From Streptomyces sp. 130 (lineage in GTDB: Bacteria; Actinomycetota; Actinomycetes; Streptomycetales; Streptomycetaceae), in contig NZ_VJNO01000004.1 in NCBI RefSeq assembly GCF_007096885.1, positions 124,001 through 188,000 on the forward strand: 64,000 bases of DNA, given 5' to 3'. A model generated the notes under the pieces. It was not told the origin of the DNA and did not search any database. It saw only the letters and a list, made by a program, of their open reading frames with translations. Position numbers and translations under genes: made by a program. Of this stretch, positions 51,347-59,068 are shown in pieces; within the stretch, counting starts at the first letter, position 1; the number at the start of each line of letters is the position of its first letter.

Positions 51347-52255
51347 TCATCCGTCCTTCCCGGCCGGCACGGGCTCCGCCGACGAACCGGCGACCGCCGT
51401 GCTCCGGTCCCCGTACGGGTAACCGAAGCGTGCCAGGCAGTGCCACACCTTCTTGGCCGCTTGCGGGTCGAAGCGCCCCGCGCGCACCGCGGTCCCGATC
51501 ACGCGGGGATCGAGGACACCGTCCACGGCGACGGCCTCGCCCAGATCGACGTACTCCTGCCCCCGATAGCCGGGATGCCGGCGCAGCTCGTCCACCGTGA
51601 GGCGGAACCCGGGGTGCCACTCCACCGGACAGCCCAGCCGCCCGGCGGCCGCCTCCACATCGGTGCCCCGGTAGCAGGGGTCCAGGACCAGCGCCTCCAC
51701 ATGGCGGTCCGGCCGGACCGGCCCGTGCACCTGCGCCTCGATGTAGTCGTCGAGCACATCCTGCTCGTCGGCCAGCGCGAGAGGGACCAGGCCCATGCGT
51801 GTGGCGACCCCGAAGTCCGTGGGTTCGAGGAAGCTGTCCGGATAGCAGAAGGTCGTACGCTCCAGCGCCCCGACACCCAGCCGGAAGTGCGCGGAGCCGA
51901 ACCTGGGCGCCCCGCCGACCGCGTACCGGCGGAAGTTCAACGCCCCGTACACCGGCCGCTCCCCGGCCGGTGCGTCGTCGTACGCACCACCGAAGATCCT
52001 GCTTTCCCAGCGCCACCGGTCACCGCCGGGACGGGCCGTCAGGCCGCCGTTGCTCGTGCCGGTCACGAACTGTGACGCGTAGACACCGGTCGCGGCCATC
52101 GCCTCCAGCAGGGGCCTGCCGTCCAGCAGCCGGTCCGGGTGGAAGTTGAGGGTCACGCGCAGGGCGGGGTCCACCGCCGGACCCGACGCGAGCTCCGCGA
52201 CATGGGCGAGGGCACGCTGCTGGGCAGTGGGGAAGGAAGGTGCGTCCATCGGCAC
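51347..52255 (-). CDS. DUF3626 protein
   Basis: 302 residues from GTG 52255 (or ATG 52249). Family landmarks are TLNFHPDRL near residue 35, a central YGALNFRRYAVGGAPRFGSA near 105, FRLGVGALERTTFCYPDS, and near the C-terminus a VEWHPGFRLTVDELRRH segment. DUF3626 proteins occur across actinobacteria and proteobacteria, and the NFHPDR/FGS pattern hints at an ADP-ribosyltransferase-like fold, but no biochemical role is established to my knowledge. Single gene, divergent from the following membrane protein. Confidence 0.82.
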   Translation of the reverse strand: MPMDAPSFPTAQQRALAHVAELASGPAVDPALRVTLNFHPDRLLDGRPLLEAMAATGVYASQFVTGTSNGGLTARPGGDRWRWESRIFGGAYDDAPAGERPVYGALNFRRYAVGGAPRFGSAHFRLGVGALERTTFCYPDSFLEPTDFGVATRMGLVPLALADEQDVLDDYIEAQVHGPVRPDRHVEALVLDPCYRGTDVEAAAGRLGCPVEWHPGFRLTVDELRRHPGYRGQEYVDLGEAVAVDGVLDPRVIGTAVRAGRFDPQAAKKVWHCLARFGYPYGDRSTAVAGSSAEPVPAGKDG

Positions 52256-52382
52256 AGTGTTGCCGCAAGCGGCCGCAGAGCGCAGGGAATTATCCGCCCG
52301 TACGGCGACCGGCGCCGCGCAGCCCCCTACGGCGGGACGCTATGGTCTTTCCGCCGTGCACAGGACCGACCGGGGGGCCTTC

Positions 52383-52931
52383 GTGAGTCTGACCGCACAG
52401 ATACTGCCGCTCGCGGGCGTCGCCCTGGGCGCCGTCACCTCGTTGCTCGTGACCAGCGCCAACGAGCGTACGAAATGGCGCAGGCAGCAGGCCGTCCGGT
52501 GGGACGAACGCCGTCTCACCGCCTACGCCGACTACGCTCACGCGGTCAAGGAGCTGGCCGCGCGCTACCAGATGCTCGCCGCCGGCCGGGGACTCACGAC
52601 CGGTCCCATCCCCGTGGAGGCGACGCCCGAGGTGCTGGCCGAGGTGGGGCAGCTGGAGTCGCGGCGCTCCGCGCTCTCGGAGACGCTCGGCCTGCTCGGC
52701 GACACGGAGGCGAACACCGCGTCCAAGTCCGTGGACCACTGCCTGTGGCGGCTGGAGTCCCTGGCCCGGGGCGTCGGGACGGCGGCCGAGCAGGACTGGG
52801 ACCAGGCGTACCTGGAGTTCCGGCAGGCGCGGGACCGTTACGTCGACCGCGCTCGGGCCGGCCTCGGTGTCCCGGGGGCCGCGGCCCGCGCCGTGCCCTG
52901 GCCGGACGGCTGGCGGCCCACCGCCGGCTGA
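52383..52931 (+). CDS. Membrane-anchored hypothetical protein
   Basis: 182 residues from GTG 52383 behind a G-rich site; a GTG at 52356 is possible. One N-terminal membrane helix (SLTAQILPLAGVALGAVTSL) is followed by a basic turn (NERTKWRRQQAVRWDERRL) and a long helical cytosolic part (about 45-165). The charged segment directly after the membrane helix is a recurrent feature of small Streptomyces membrane proteins with this opening. No catalytic motif. Function unknown; 37 bases separate it from the next gene, so they may be co-transcribed. Confidence 0.8.
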   Translation: MSLTAQILPLAGVALGAVTSLLVTSANERTKWRRQQAVRWDERRLTAYADYAHAVKELAARYQMLAAGRGLTTGPIPVEATPEVLAEVGQLESRRSALSETLGLLGDTEANTASKSVDHCLWRLESLARGVGTAAEQDWDQAYLEFRQARDRYVDRARAGLGVPGAAARAVPWPDGWRPTAG

Positions 52932-52968
52932 GCGGCGCCGGCGCGCCGTGCGCTACCTTCCTGGAGCT

Positions 52969-53316
52969 ATGGACGACGACGCCGAGGCACCCTTCATCGA
53001 CCCGGAGTCGGACTACCCGTGCTGCTGGTTCTGCCCGGCGCTGCGGCTGCCGCGCACCGGCTTCCTCGTCGCGGACCGGCCCAGCCGCGACTGGCCGTTC
53101 GACGCGGCGGACGGCTTCCGGTACACCGCGGACGCGCGCACCCCGGTCTGCGTGCACCCCGGCCGCGTCGGCCTGGCCGTGCAGCTCACCGCCCGGACCT
53201 ATGCGGACCCGCCGTTGCCGGGCCCCGAGGAGGAGGACCTGCGCGGGCGCCCGCGCAGGTGGTGGCGGGCCGGGTTCCGGGCCGTACCGGCGCGTCGGTA
53301 CCCTGGTGCGCCATGA
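52969..53316 (+). CDS. Cysteine-containing hypothetical protein
   Basis: 115 residues from ATG 52969 (GGAG just upstream). Begins with an acidic stretch and a CCWFC motif near residue 20, with a later VCVHPG; together C-x2-C and C-x-H could bind zinc. The rest contains aromatic and Arg-rich stretches (RRWWRAGFRAV). I know no family. Its stop overlaps the start of the mycoredoxin-like gene (ATGA), so the two are translated together and probably act together in a thiol-related task. Confidence 0.7.
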   Translation: MDDDAEAPFIDPESDYPCCWFCPALRLPRTGFLVADRPSRDWPFDAADGFRYTADARTPVCVHPGRVGLAVQLTARTYADPPLPGPEEEDLRGRPRRWWRAGFRAVPARRYPGAP

Positions 53317-53744
53317 TGCGTGCCTGGTCGCTGCCGATCGTCTTCCTCGCCGTCGGAGCAGTCGCCGGGGCCGGGTCGATCGTCCGGGGGAGCACCCGGC
53401 AGGGCGTCGTGCTCCTGGTGGCCTTCGCGCTGCTCGCCGGCCTGAACTCGCCCCTGGTCTTCCCCAGGTCGGTCAGCGCGGCGGAGGCCCGGCGCCGAGG
53501 CGCGGCCGACGGCCGTCCGGTCGTCTTCTGGCGCCCGGGCTGCACCTACTGTCTTCGGCTGCGCTTCCGGCTGCGCCGGCACGCCCGCCGGATGCACTGG
53601 GTAAACATCTGGCGCGATCCCGAGGCCGCCGCCGCGGTGCGGGCGGTCAACGACGGCAACGAGACCGTGCCCACCGTCTTCGTGGCGGGGCGTCCCCACA
53701 CCAACCCGGACCCGGCGTGGGTACGGGAGCAGCTGGTCCCCTGA
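53313..53744 (+). CDS. Membrane-anchored mycoredoxin/glutaredoxin-like protein
   Basis: 143 residues from ATG 53313 (ATGA overlap). Two N-terminal hydrophobic segments (about 5-22 and 30-48) are followed by a glutaredoxin-like domain (about 66-143) with active site RPGCTYC (CxxC), the cis-Pro loop NETVPTVFVAG, and a final WVREQLVP helix. Mycoredoxins reduce mycothiol-mixed disulfides in actinobacteria. Membrane anchoring would place the redox site at the inner face. The orientation is not proved. Confidence 0.87.
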   Translation: MMRAWSLPIVFLAVGAVAGAGSIVRGSTRQGVVLLVAFALLAGLNSPLVFPRSVSAAEARRRGAADGRPVVFWRPGCTYCLRLRFRLRRHARRMHWVNIWRDPEAAAAVRAVNDGNETVPTVFVAGRPHTNPDPAWVREQLVP

Positions 53745-53758
53745 CGGGACGCCGCCCG

Positions 53759-54640
53759 CTACTCCTCGACCCGCAGCCCCAGCCGGTCCGCCACCGTGCC
53801 CAGAGCCGCCCCGAGCGGGAGCCCGATCCGCGTGACGGCCTGGCCGTCGCCCCGCGTCGGCTCGCGGTTGACGATGAGCACCGGCTTCCCGTCCTGCGCC
53901 GCCTGCCGGACGAACCGCAGCCCGGACATCACCGTCAGCGAGGACCCCAGGACGAGCAGTGAGGCCGCCGTACGGACCAGCTCGCGGCAGTGCTCGACCC
54001 GCGCCGGGGGCACCGACTCGCCGAAGAACACCACGTCCGGCTTGAGGACGCCGCCGCAGACCTCGCACGGCACCACCCGGAAGTCCCCGACCTGCTCGTC
54101 GGTGAGATCGGCGTCCCCGTCCGGATTGACGCCGGCCGCCACCGGCCGGAAGCCTGGGTTCGCCTCCTCAAGGCGCCGGGCGACCTCGCGCCGAGCCACG
54201 AGCGTGCCGCAGTTCAGACACACGACCCGGTCCAGGCCCCCGTGGAGCTCGACCACGTCCTCGCTGCCGGCGGCCTGGTGCAGGCCGTCCACGTTCTGGG
54301 TGATCACCCCGGCGAGCGCGCCACCGCGCCCGAACGCGGCGACCGCCCGGTGACCGGCGTTCGGCAGGGCCCGCCGGAACGTCTTCCAGCCGAGGTGGCT
54401 GCGCGCCCAGTACCGCCGCCGGGCCTGGGCACCCGACGTGAAGTCCTGGTACGTCATCGGCGTGTGCCGGCTCAGGCTCCCGCCCTCGCCCCGGTAGTCG
54501 GGGATGCCGGACTCCGTCGAGATGCCGGCCCCGCTCAGCACCAGCACCCCGCCCCGGCCGAGCGCTTCGACGACGGGTTCCAGGTCGGTGGTGGCCGGGG
54601 GCAGCCCCGCGGTGGGGGTCCAGCTCAGAGTGGGGCGCAT
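53759..54640 (-). CDS. Sirtuin, NAD-dependent protein deacylase
   Basis: 293 residues; ATG 54640 is preferred because GGAGG lies seven bases ahead of it, against only one or two bases for the ATG at 54646. SIR2 family: VLVLSGAGISTESGIPDYRG (GAGIS, NAD loop) near residue 35, VITQNVDGLH near 118, ELHGGLDRVVC with the catalytic His, two CxxC pairs for the structural zinc (CLNC, CEVC), FGESVPPAR, and LVLGSSLTVMSG. It removes acetyl or other acyl groups from lysine, using NAD. The zinc-knuckle spacer is longer than in CobB and contains PDGDADLTDEQ. Convergent with the redox genes. Confidence 0.96.
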   Translation of the reverse strand: MRPTLSWTPTAGLPPATTDLEPVVEALGRGGVLVLSGAGISTESGIPDYRGEGGSLSRHTPMTYQDFTSGAQARRRYWARSHLGWKTFRRALPNAGHRAVAAFGRGGALAGVITQNVDGLHQAAGSEDVVELHGGLDRVVCLNCGTLVARREVARRLEEANPGFRPVAAGVNPDGDADLTDEQVGDFRVVPCEVCGGVLKPDVVFFGESVPPARVEHCRELVRTAASLLVLGSSLTVMSGLRFVRQAAQDGKPVLIVNREPTRGDGQAVTRIGLPLGAALGTVADRLGLRVEE

Positions 54641-54685
54641 GCGCATGCCTCCAGGGTACGGAACCGGCCGGGCACCGCTCCGCGG

Positions 54686-57286
54686 TCAGGACAGCAGCTC
54701 CACGTACCCGTCGGTGCCGTGGACGCGGATGCGCTGACCGTCCCGGATGCGCCGTGTGGCGTGCTCGACGCCCACGACGGCCGGCAGCCCGTACTCCCGG
54801 GCGATCACCGCGCCATGGGTCATCAGCCCGCCCACCTCGGTCACCAGCCCCGCGATGCCGACGAACAGCGGTGACCAGCTGGGATCGGTGAAGGTGGTGA
54901 CCAGGATGTCGCCCGCTTCGAGATCGGCCTCGGCCACGTCCAGGATCACCCGGGCCCTCCCCTCCACGGTCCCGGCGGAAACCGGCAGTCCGTTCAGTGC
55001 CCCCTCCGGCGCGTCGTCCCGCCGGTAGGCGCCGTGCACCGCCTCGCCGTCCGAGGTGAGCACCCGGGGCGGGGTCAGCGCGCTGTACGCCCGGAACTCC
55101 TCCTTGCGCCGCCGGACGAGGTCCCGGTCCACCGTGCCGGAACGCACCGCGTCACCGAACTCCTCCAGCGTGAGATACCAGGCGTCCTCCCGGTCGGCCA
55201 GCACCCCGGCGCCGGCCAGGCGGTCCGCCTCCCGCACGAGGGCCTGTTTGTAGAGGAAGTAGCGGCAGACGATCCCGTACTTCGGGTACTCGCGGTATCC
55301 GATGAAGGTCCGGACCCGGTCGATCATCCCCTTGGTCTCTTCGGCCTTCCGGTCGCCGTCCACCAGCTCCCGCAGCCGTGCGAGCACGTCCCGTTCCTTC
55401 GCCAGCGCCTTTCGCCGCCCCTCCTCGAAACGCCGCGCGGCCTCGCCCGGCCCGAAGAGCCGTACGTTGTCGAGGATCACCGGCACGAGCGCGGTGGGGC
55501 GCTCGCTCCAGCGCGGCCGGGTGATGTCGATCTCCCCGACACACCGCATGCCGTACCGGTCGAGATACGCCTCGATGGCCTCGCGCGCCTCGGCCCCGCC
55601 CGGGACCTTCCCCAGGCCGTCCAGGAAGCCGTCGTCGTCCCCGACGCCCCGCAGATACGCCACCGCCTCCCGATGCGGGCGGATCGCGTCGGCGACATCG
55701 AGGAGCGCGAGGCCCATCTCCGAGGTCACGTTGCCGGGGGCGGACAGGGTGAGCGTGTCGGCGGCGTTCTTCTCGCCGAGCCATTCCCGCAGCTTGTCGT
55801 TGAGCCACCAGGTGGACTCCATGCCCGCCATGATCGCCTGCATGCTCACGGGGTCGCCGAGCACCCGCTTGTGCTCCTCGAAGGCCCTCGGCAGGAAGTC
55901 GAACAGGGCGGGCCCGGTGTGCGTCCGGATCTCGCGGGCCAGGGCGGCGACGGACTCCTCGCTGCGCGCGATCAGCCCGGCGACGACGGCCGGATCGGTC
56001 GGGACCGGGGCGGGCGCGCCACCGGCCGGCGGCGCGGCGGGCGCCGGGTCCGGGAGCGTCGGGACGAAGCCGGGCTCGGCGAGAACGGTCTCCAGGGCGT
56101 CCCTGACCAGCGGATCGCCCTTGCCCATCATCTCCAGCAGCCCGGCCCGCACCGAAGGCGAGGCCAGGCGCCGGGTGACGTCCACGAACAGCCGCCCGCC
56201 GGCCTCCACCATCGGGGCCATGGCCGTCAGCCGCCACATCGACAGGCCCAGGGGCTTCATCGCGTCGGTCATCATCTGCTGATGCCCGACGGAGACGTAG
56301 ACGTGGTTCCCGTCGTCGGTCGCCGCCGGGACCGGGAACAGCGTCGTGACCGGCCGGCTCTGCACGATCCGGAAACCGTCGTCGGACAGACACCACTCGA
56401 TGTCCTGCGGGCGGCCGAAGTGCGCCTCGATCCGCCGCCCGAGCCCCACGAGCGCCAGCACCTGCCCGTCCGTCAGCGCCGGCTCCTCCCGCCGCCGCGC
56501 GTCGACCGCCACCTCCCGCGTGCCGCCGCCCTCCACCGCCTCGACGGCGCGCTCCTTGGCGGCGATCGACCGGTGGGTGATCTCGCCCTCGCGCACGGTG
56601 AAGACGTCCGGGTTGACCAGCCCCGAGACCAGGGCCTCGCCCAGCCCGAAACCGGCGTCCACCGTGGCGTCCCTGCGGTTGCCCGTCACCGGGTCGGCCG
56701 TGAAGAGGATGCCCGAAGCCCGCGGGAACACCATCCGCTGTACGACCACGGCCATGTGCACCCCACGGTGGTCGATGCCACCCCGCCGGCGGTACGCCAC
56801 GGCCCGCTCGGTGAACAGCGACGCCCAGCACCGGCCGATGTGCCGGAGCACCGCCTGCGGACCCACGACGTTGAGATACGAGTCCTGCTGGCCCGCGAAG
56901 GAGGCCGTCGGCAGGTCCTCCGCCGTCGCGCTGGACCGCACGGCGTACGCGGCGTCCTCGCCGTGGCGGGCGAGCGCGCCGGTGACCGCCGCCACCAGGT
57001 CATCCGGCAGGGCGATGCCCTCGATGGTCCGCCGGATCTCCGCGCTCAGGGTGCGCACGGCCGCCCCGTCGTCCGGGTCCACGTCCGCCAGCCGGCCGAG
57101 CTGTGCGGCGACCGCCGGTTCGGAGCCCACGACGTCCCGGAAGGCGTCCGTGGTGACGCAGAATCCGGCCGGCACCCGGACGCCCTCGATGCGCGACAGC
57201 GCGGCCAGGTGCGCTCCCTTGCCGCCGACGGCCGCGACCGGCGCCCCGTCGGCCTCGTTCAGCTCCCACACGTACCGCTCGCGCAC
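54686..57286 (-). CDS. rph: Rifamycin-inactivating phosphotransferase
   Basis: 866 residues from GTG 57286 (GAGGA seven bases upstream), the family length. Three-part PEP-synthase-like enzyme: ATP-grasp domain (about 1-315; VGGKGAHLAALSRIEGVRVP, YAVRSSATAEDLP, GILFTADPVTGN, WCLSDDGFRIVQSRPV), rifampin-binding domain (about 325-755; HQQMMTDAMKPLGLSMWRL), and the swivelling phosphohistidine domain (about 765-866) with His824 in GGLMTHGAVIAREYG. It transfers the beta-phosphate of ATP to rifamycin, giving resistance. A rifamycin-associated-element-like palindrome sits 60 bases upstream of the start. Pyruvate phosphate dikinase or PEP synthase is less likely because the RPH middle domain is present. 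Confidence 0.95.
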   Translation of the reverse strand: MRERYVWELNEADGAPVAAVGGKGAHLAALSRIEGVRVPAGFCVTTDAFRDVVGSEPAVAAQLGRLADVDPDDGAAVRTLSAEIRRTIEGIALPDDLVAAVTGALARHGEDAAYAVRSSATAEDLPTASFAGQQDSYLNVVGPQAVLRHIGRCWASLFTERAVAYRRRGGIDHRGVHMAVVVQRMVFPRASGILFTADPVTGNRRDATVDAGFGLGEALVSGLVNPDVFTVREGEITHRSIAAKERAVEAVEGGGTREVAVDARRREEPALTDGQVLALVGLGRRIEAHFGRPQDIEWCLSDDGFRIVQSRPVTTLFPVPAATDDGNHVYVSVGHQQMMTDAMKPLGLSMWRLTAMAPMVEAGGRLFVDVTRRLASPSVRAGLLEMMGKGDPLVRDALETVLAEPGFVPTLPDPAPAAPPAGGAPAPVPTDPAVVAGLIARSEESVAALAREIRTHTGPALFDFLPRAFEEHKRVLGDPVSMQAIMAGMESTWWLNDKLREWLGEKNAADTLTLSAPGNVTSEMGLALLDVADAIRPHREAVAYLRGVGDDDGFLDGLGKVPGGAEAREAIEAYLDRYGMRCVGEIDITRPRWSERPTALVPVILDNVRLFGPGEAARRFEEGRRKALAKERDVLARLRELVDGDRKAEETKGMIDRVRTFIGYREYPKYGIVCRYFLYKQALVREADRLAGAGVLADREDAWYLTLEEFGDAVRSGTVDRDLVRRRKEEFRAYSALTPPRVLTSDGEAVHGAYRRDDAPEGALNGLPVSAGTVEGRARVILDVAEADLEAGDILVTTFTDPSWSPLFVGIAGLVTEVGGLMTHGAVIAREYGLPAVVGVEHATRRIRDGQRIRVHGTDGYVELLS

Positions 57287-57345
57287 GCAGCGTCCTCATT
57301 TCCGCAGGTCGGGGTGGTCAGGCCGATGATTCTGCGGCACCCCCC

Positions 57346-57364
57346 GGCCCTTGCCGCAAGCCCC
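57346..57364. promoter_or_regulatory. Rifamycin-associated element (RAE)-like palindrome
   Basis: On the complement, GGGGCTTGCGGCAAGGGCC centred on CTTGC-G-GCAAG. It resembles, from memory, the 19-bp RAE found upstream of actinomycete rifamycin resistance genes such as rph. It lies 60 bases before the rph start. Confidence 0.75.
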
Positions 57365-57379
57365 CCGGTGCGCTATAAG
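57351..57379 (+). promoter_or_regulatory. Plus-strand promoter overlapping the RAE
   Basis: TTGCCG (57351-57356), a 17-base spacer and TATAAG (57374-57379) point away from rph. The -35 hexamer lies within the RAE arm. The transcript would run into the terminator at 57389 within about 30 bases. Confidence 0.45.
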
Positions 57380-57388
57380 TTGGTTACG

Positions 57389-57419
57389 GCAGGGAGAGGG
57401 TTCTCCCTGCTTCCTGTTT
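57389..57419 (+). terminator. Intrinsic terminator with T-tract, plus strand
   Basis: GCAGGGAGA-GGGT-TCTCCCTGC (57389-57410) is followed by TTCCTGTTTTT, the best rho-independent terminator of the window. No plus-strand gene lies ahead of it. Confidence 0.75.
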
Positions 57420-57428
57420 TTCTACGCC

Positions 57429-57451
57429 GTGCCGGGCGGTCCGCCCGGCAC
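57429..57451 (-). terminator. Terminator of the cyclase gene
   Basis: GTGCCGGGCG-GTC-CGCCCGGCAC, a perfect 10-bp stem 30 bases after the cyclase stop on the complement. Confidence 0.7.
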
Positions 57452-57480
57452 CGGCACGCGCCCGCACCCGCCTCATCGGT

Positions 57481-58488
57481 TCACGAACCGGGCCCGGCCC
57501 TGCGCAGAAGCACCGGCCGCAGCCGGCTGTAGCCGCGCACCGACACCGGGCGCAGTGGCCTCAGCGTGTACGCCGCCGTCCCCGCGAGCTCCCCGGCGAG
57601 CGCGGTGTTGACCAGCACGGACGCGGGGCGGGCCACCGCCGTGAGCCGGGCCGCGATGTTGACCGCCGACCCGTAGACGTCACCGAAGCGGCCGATCACG
57701 GGGCCGTGTGCCAGCCCGGTCCGCACGCGCGGCAGCTTCGGGTCCGCCTGCGCCCGCGCCGTCAGCTCCAGGCCGATCCCGGCGGCGTCGGCCGCCGACT
57801 CGCAGACGAAGAGCACCTCGTCGCCGATGGTCTTCACCACCTGGCCCCGGCCCTCGGCCACCACATCGCCGGTCATCGTCTCGAAGCGGTCGAGCACCTC
57901 CACCAGTTCGGCGCCGTCCAGGCCACGGGTCATCCGGGTGTAGCCCACCATGTCGGTGAAGCCGACCGCGCGCTCCCGGACATGCGCGCCGTCACCGGCC
58001 ACCGCGCCGCCCTCCCGCTCCCCGGCCGGCAAGTGCCCGGCGTACGCGACGAGATGGCGGCGCCAGACGTACCGCTGGACGCGCTCGATCTCCGGCAGCA
58101 GCGCCGCCATGTGCTCCAGAAGGGTCTCCCGGCCGGGCGGGGGACCGCCGGCACGCACCGTCCAGTCCCGCAGGGTGTCCACCTGCCAGTCGGCGAGGCG
58201 GGAGAGGTGGTGGCCCAGGGCCCGGGCCATCAGGGTCTCGCTGTGCTCGGTGATCAGCCCGGCCGCGATGAGGCGTTCCCCCGCGCGCAGGGCCTCGACG
58301 TCGGCGTCGGTGAACACCACGGCATCGTCGTCCACCGCCGGGAACCCGAGCGCGCGCCACACCCGTACGGCGCGCTCGAACTCCACCCCGGCGCGCGCGG
58401 CCACGTCCCGCCGGGTCCAGACCCGGCCCCCGCCGAGCAGCACCTCCTCCACGGACCCCGCGTCCGCGCCGTCCGGCTCCCCGCTCAC
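57481..58488 (-). CDS. Class III adenylate/guanylate cyclase
   Basis: 335 residues from GTG 58488, overlapping the stop of the stress-protein gene (GTGA). The N-terminal half (about 1-160) is helical and starts with a MerR-like winged helix (RRDVAARAGVEFERAVRVWRA), as in the pH-sensing Rv1264 type. The C-terminal cyclase homology domain (about 170-325) has AVGFTDMVGYT (first metal Asp), TIGDEVLFV (second metal Asp), RTGLAHGPVIGRFGDVYG and SAVNIAARL with the transition-state Asn and Arg. It makes cAMP (or cGMP) in the cytosol. Coupling to a nucleotide-binding stress protein suggests a stress signal. Confidence 0.94.
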   Translation of the reverse strand: MSGEPDGADAGSVEEVLLGGGRVWTRRDVAARAGVEFERAVRVWRALGFPAVDDDAVVFTDADVEALRAGERLIAAGLITEHSETLMARALGHHLSRLADWQVDTLRDWTVRAGGPPPGRETLLEHMAALLPEIERVQRYVWRRHLVAYAGHLPAGEREGGAVAGDGAHVRERAVGFTDMVGYTRMTRGLDGAELVEVLDRFETMTGDVVAEGRGQVVKTIGDEVLFVCESAADAAGIGLELTARAQADPKLPRVRTGLAHGPVIGRFGDVYGSAVNIAARLTAVARPASVLVNTALAGELAGTAAYTLRPLRPVSVRGYSRLRPVLLRRAGPGS

Positions 58489-58934
58489 GTGGTGTGCACG
58501 ATCAGGACGTCGAGGCCGGCCTTCCTGGCGACGTCCGCCGGCACGGAGCCGAGAATCCGCCCCGCCAGCGACCGCAGCCCCCGGTTGCCGACCACCAGGA
58601 GGTCGGCCGAGCACTTCCGTGCCGTCCGCACGAGCGAGGGGACCGGCTCACCCTCCACGGCGACCGTGCGCACCTCGGCCGCGCCCTGGAGACGCGCGCG
58701 GTCTCTCGCGACTCTCAGCGTCTCCTCGGCGGGGGCCGAGCCCACCACCTGGAATGCCTCCGCACCCAACTGATCCTTGGCGGCGGCGAGTTCAGGTCCG
58801 CGCATGGGTGCGTACGCGCAGGTGATGACGAGCGCGGCACCGCACACGGCGGCGAGGCGTGCGGCGGCCTCGACGGCCGCGTACGAGGATTCGGATCCGT
58901 CCGTGCCGACCAGCAGGGTCCGATAGGCGGTCAA
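58485..58934 (-). CDS. Universal stress protein (UspA family)
   Basis: 149 residues from TTG 58934. Single USP domain with the ATP-binding form: LLVGTDGSESSYAAVEAA at the N-terminus (the Asp binds adenine), and VVGNRGLRSLAGRILGSVP, the G-x2-G-x9-G-(S/T) phosphate loop, near residue 118. It ends with VLIVHTT. Such proteins accumulate under stress and bind ATP. First gene of a pair with the cyclase. Nested dyads lie just ahead of the start. Confidence 0.94.
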   Translation of the reverse strand: MTAYRTLLVGTDGSESSYAAVEAAARLAAVCGAALVITCAYAPMRGPELAAAKDQLGAEAFQVVGSAPAEETLRVARDRARLQGAAEVRTVAVEGEPVPSLVRTARKCSADLLVVGNRGLRSLAGRILGSVPADVARKAGLDVLIVHTT

Positions 58935-58944
58935 GACAAGCCCC

Positions 58945-58974
58945 TTACTCCGAAGTAAACTTACTTGAGAGTAA
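58945..58974. promoter_or_regulatory. Nested dyads upstream of the stress-protein gene
   Basis: TTACT-CCGA-AGTAA (58945-58958) and TTACT-TGAG-AGTAA (58961-58974) are perfect and share the same half-site. Between them AAGTAA-AC-TTACTT (58953-58966) forms a third dyad from the inner halves. They start 11 bases ahead of the TTG start. Probable operator of a TetR- or MarR-type repressor. Confidence 0.65.
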
Positions 58975-59007
58975 GGTACGGGGCCCGGCGAACCCGGGCA
59001 AGAGCGC

Positions 59008-59047
59008 GGCGGGCCCGCCCCGGAGGTGTGTCCGGGGCGGGCCCGCC
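59008..59047 (-). terminator. Terminator of the subtilisin-like gene
   Basis: A perfect 17-bp stem (GGCGGGCCCGCCCCGGA and its complement, GGTGTG loop), about 22 bases after the stop codon at 59069. Confidence 0.85.
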
Positions 59048-59068
59048 CATGTGCGCACGTGCCGTGAT

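Noticed and set aside
54686..57286. Phosphoenolpyruvate synthase or pyruvate phosphate dikinase
   Set aside because: Length, middle domain and domain order (phosphohistidine domain last) fit rifamycin phosphotransferase, and an RAE-like site precedes it.
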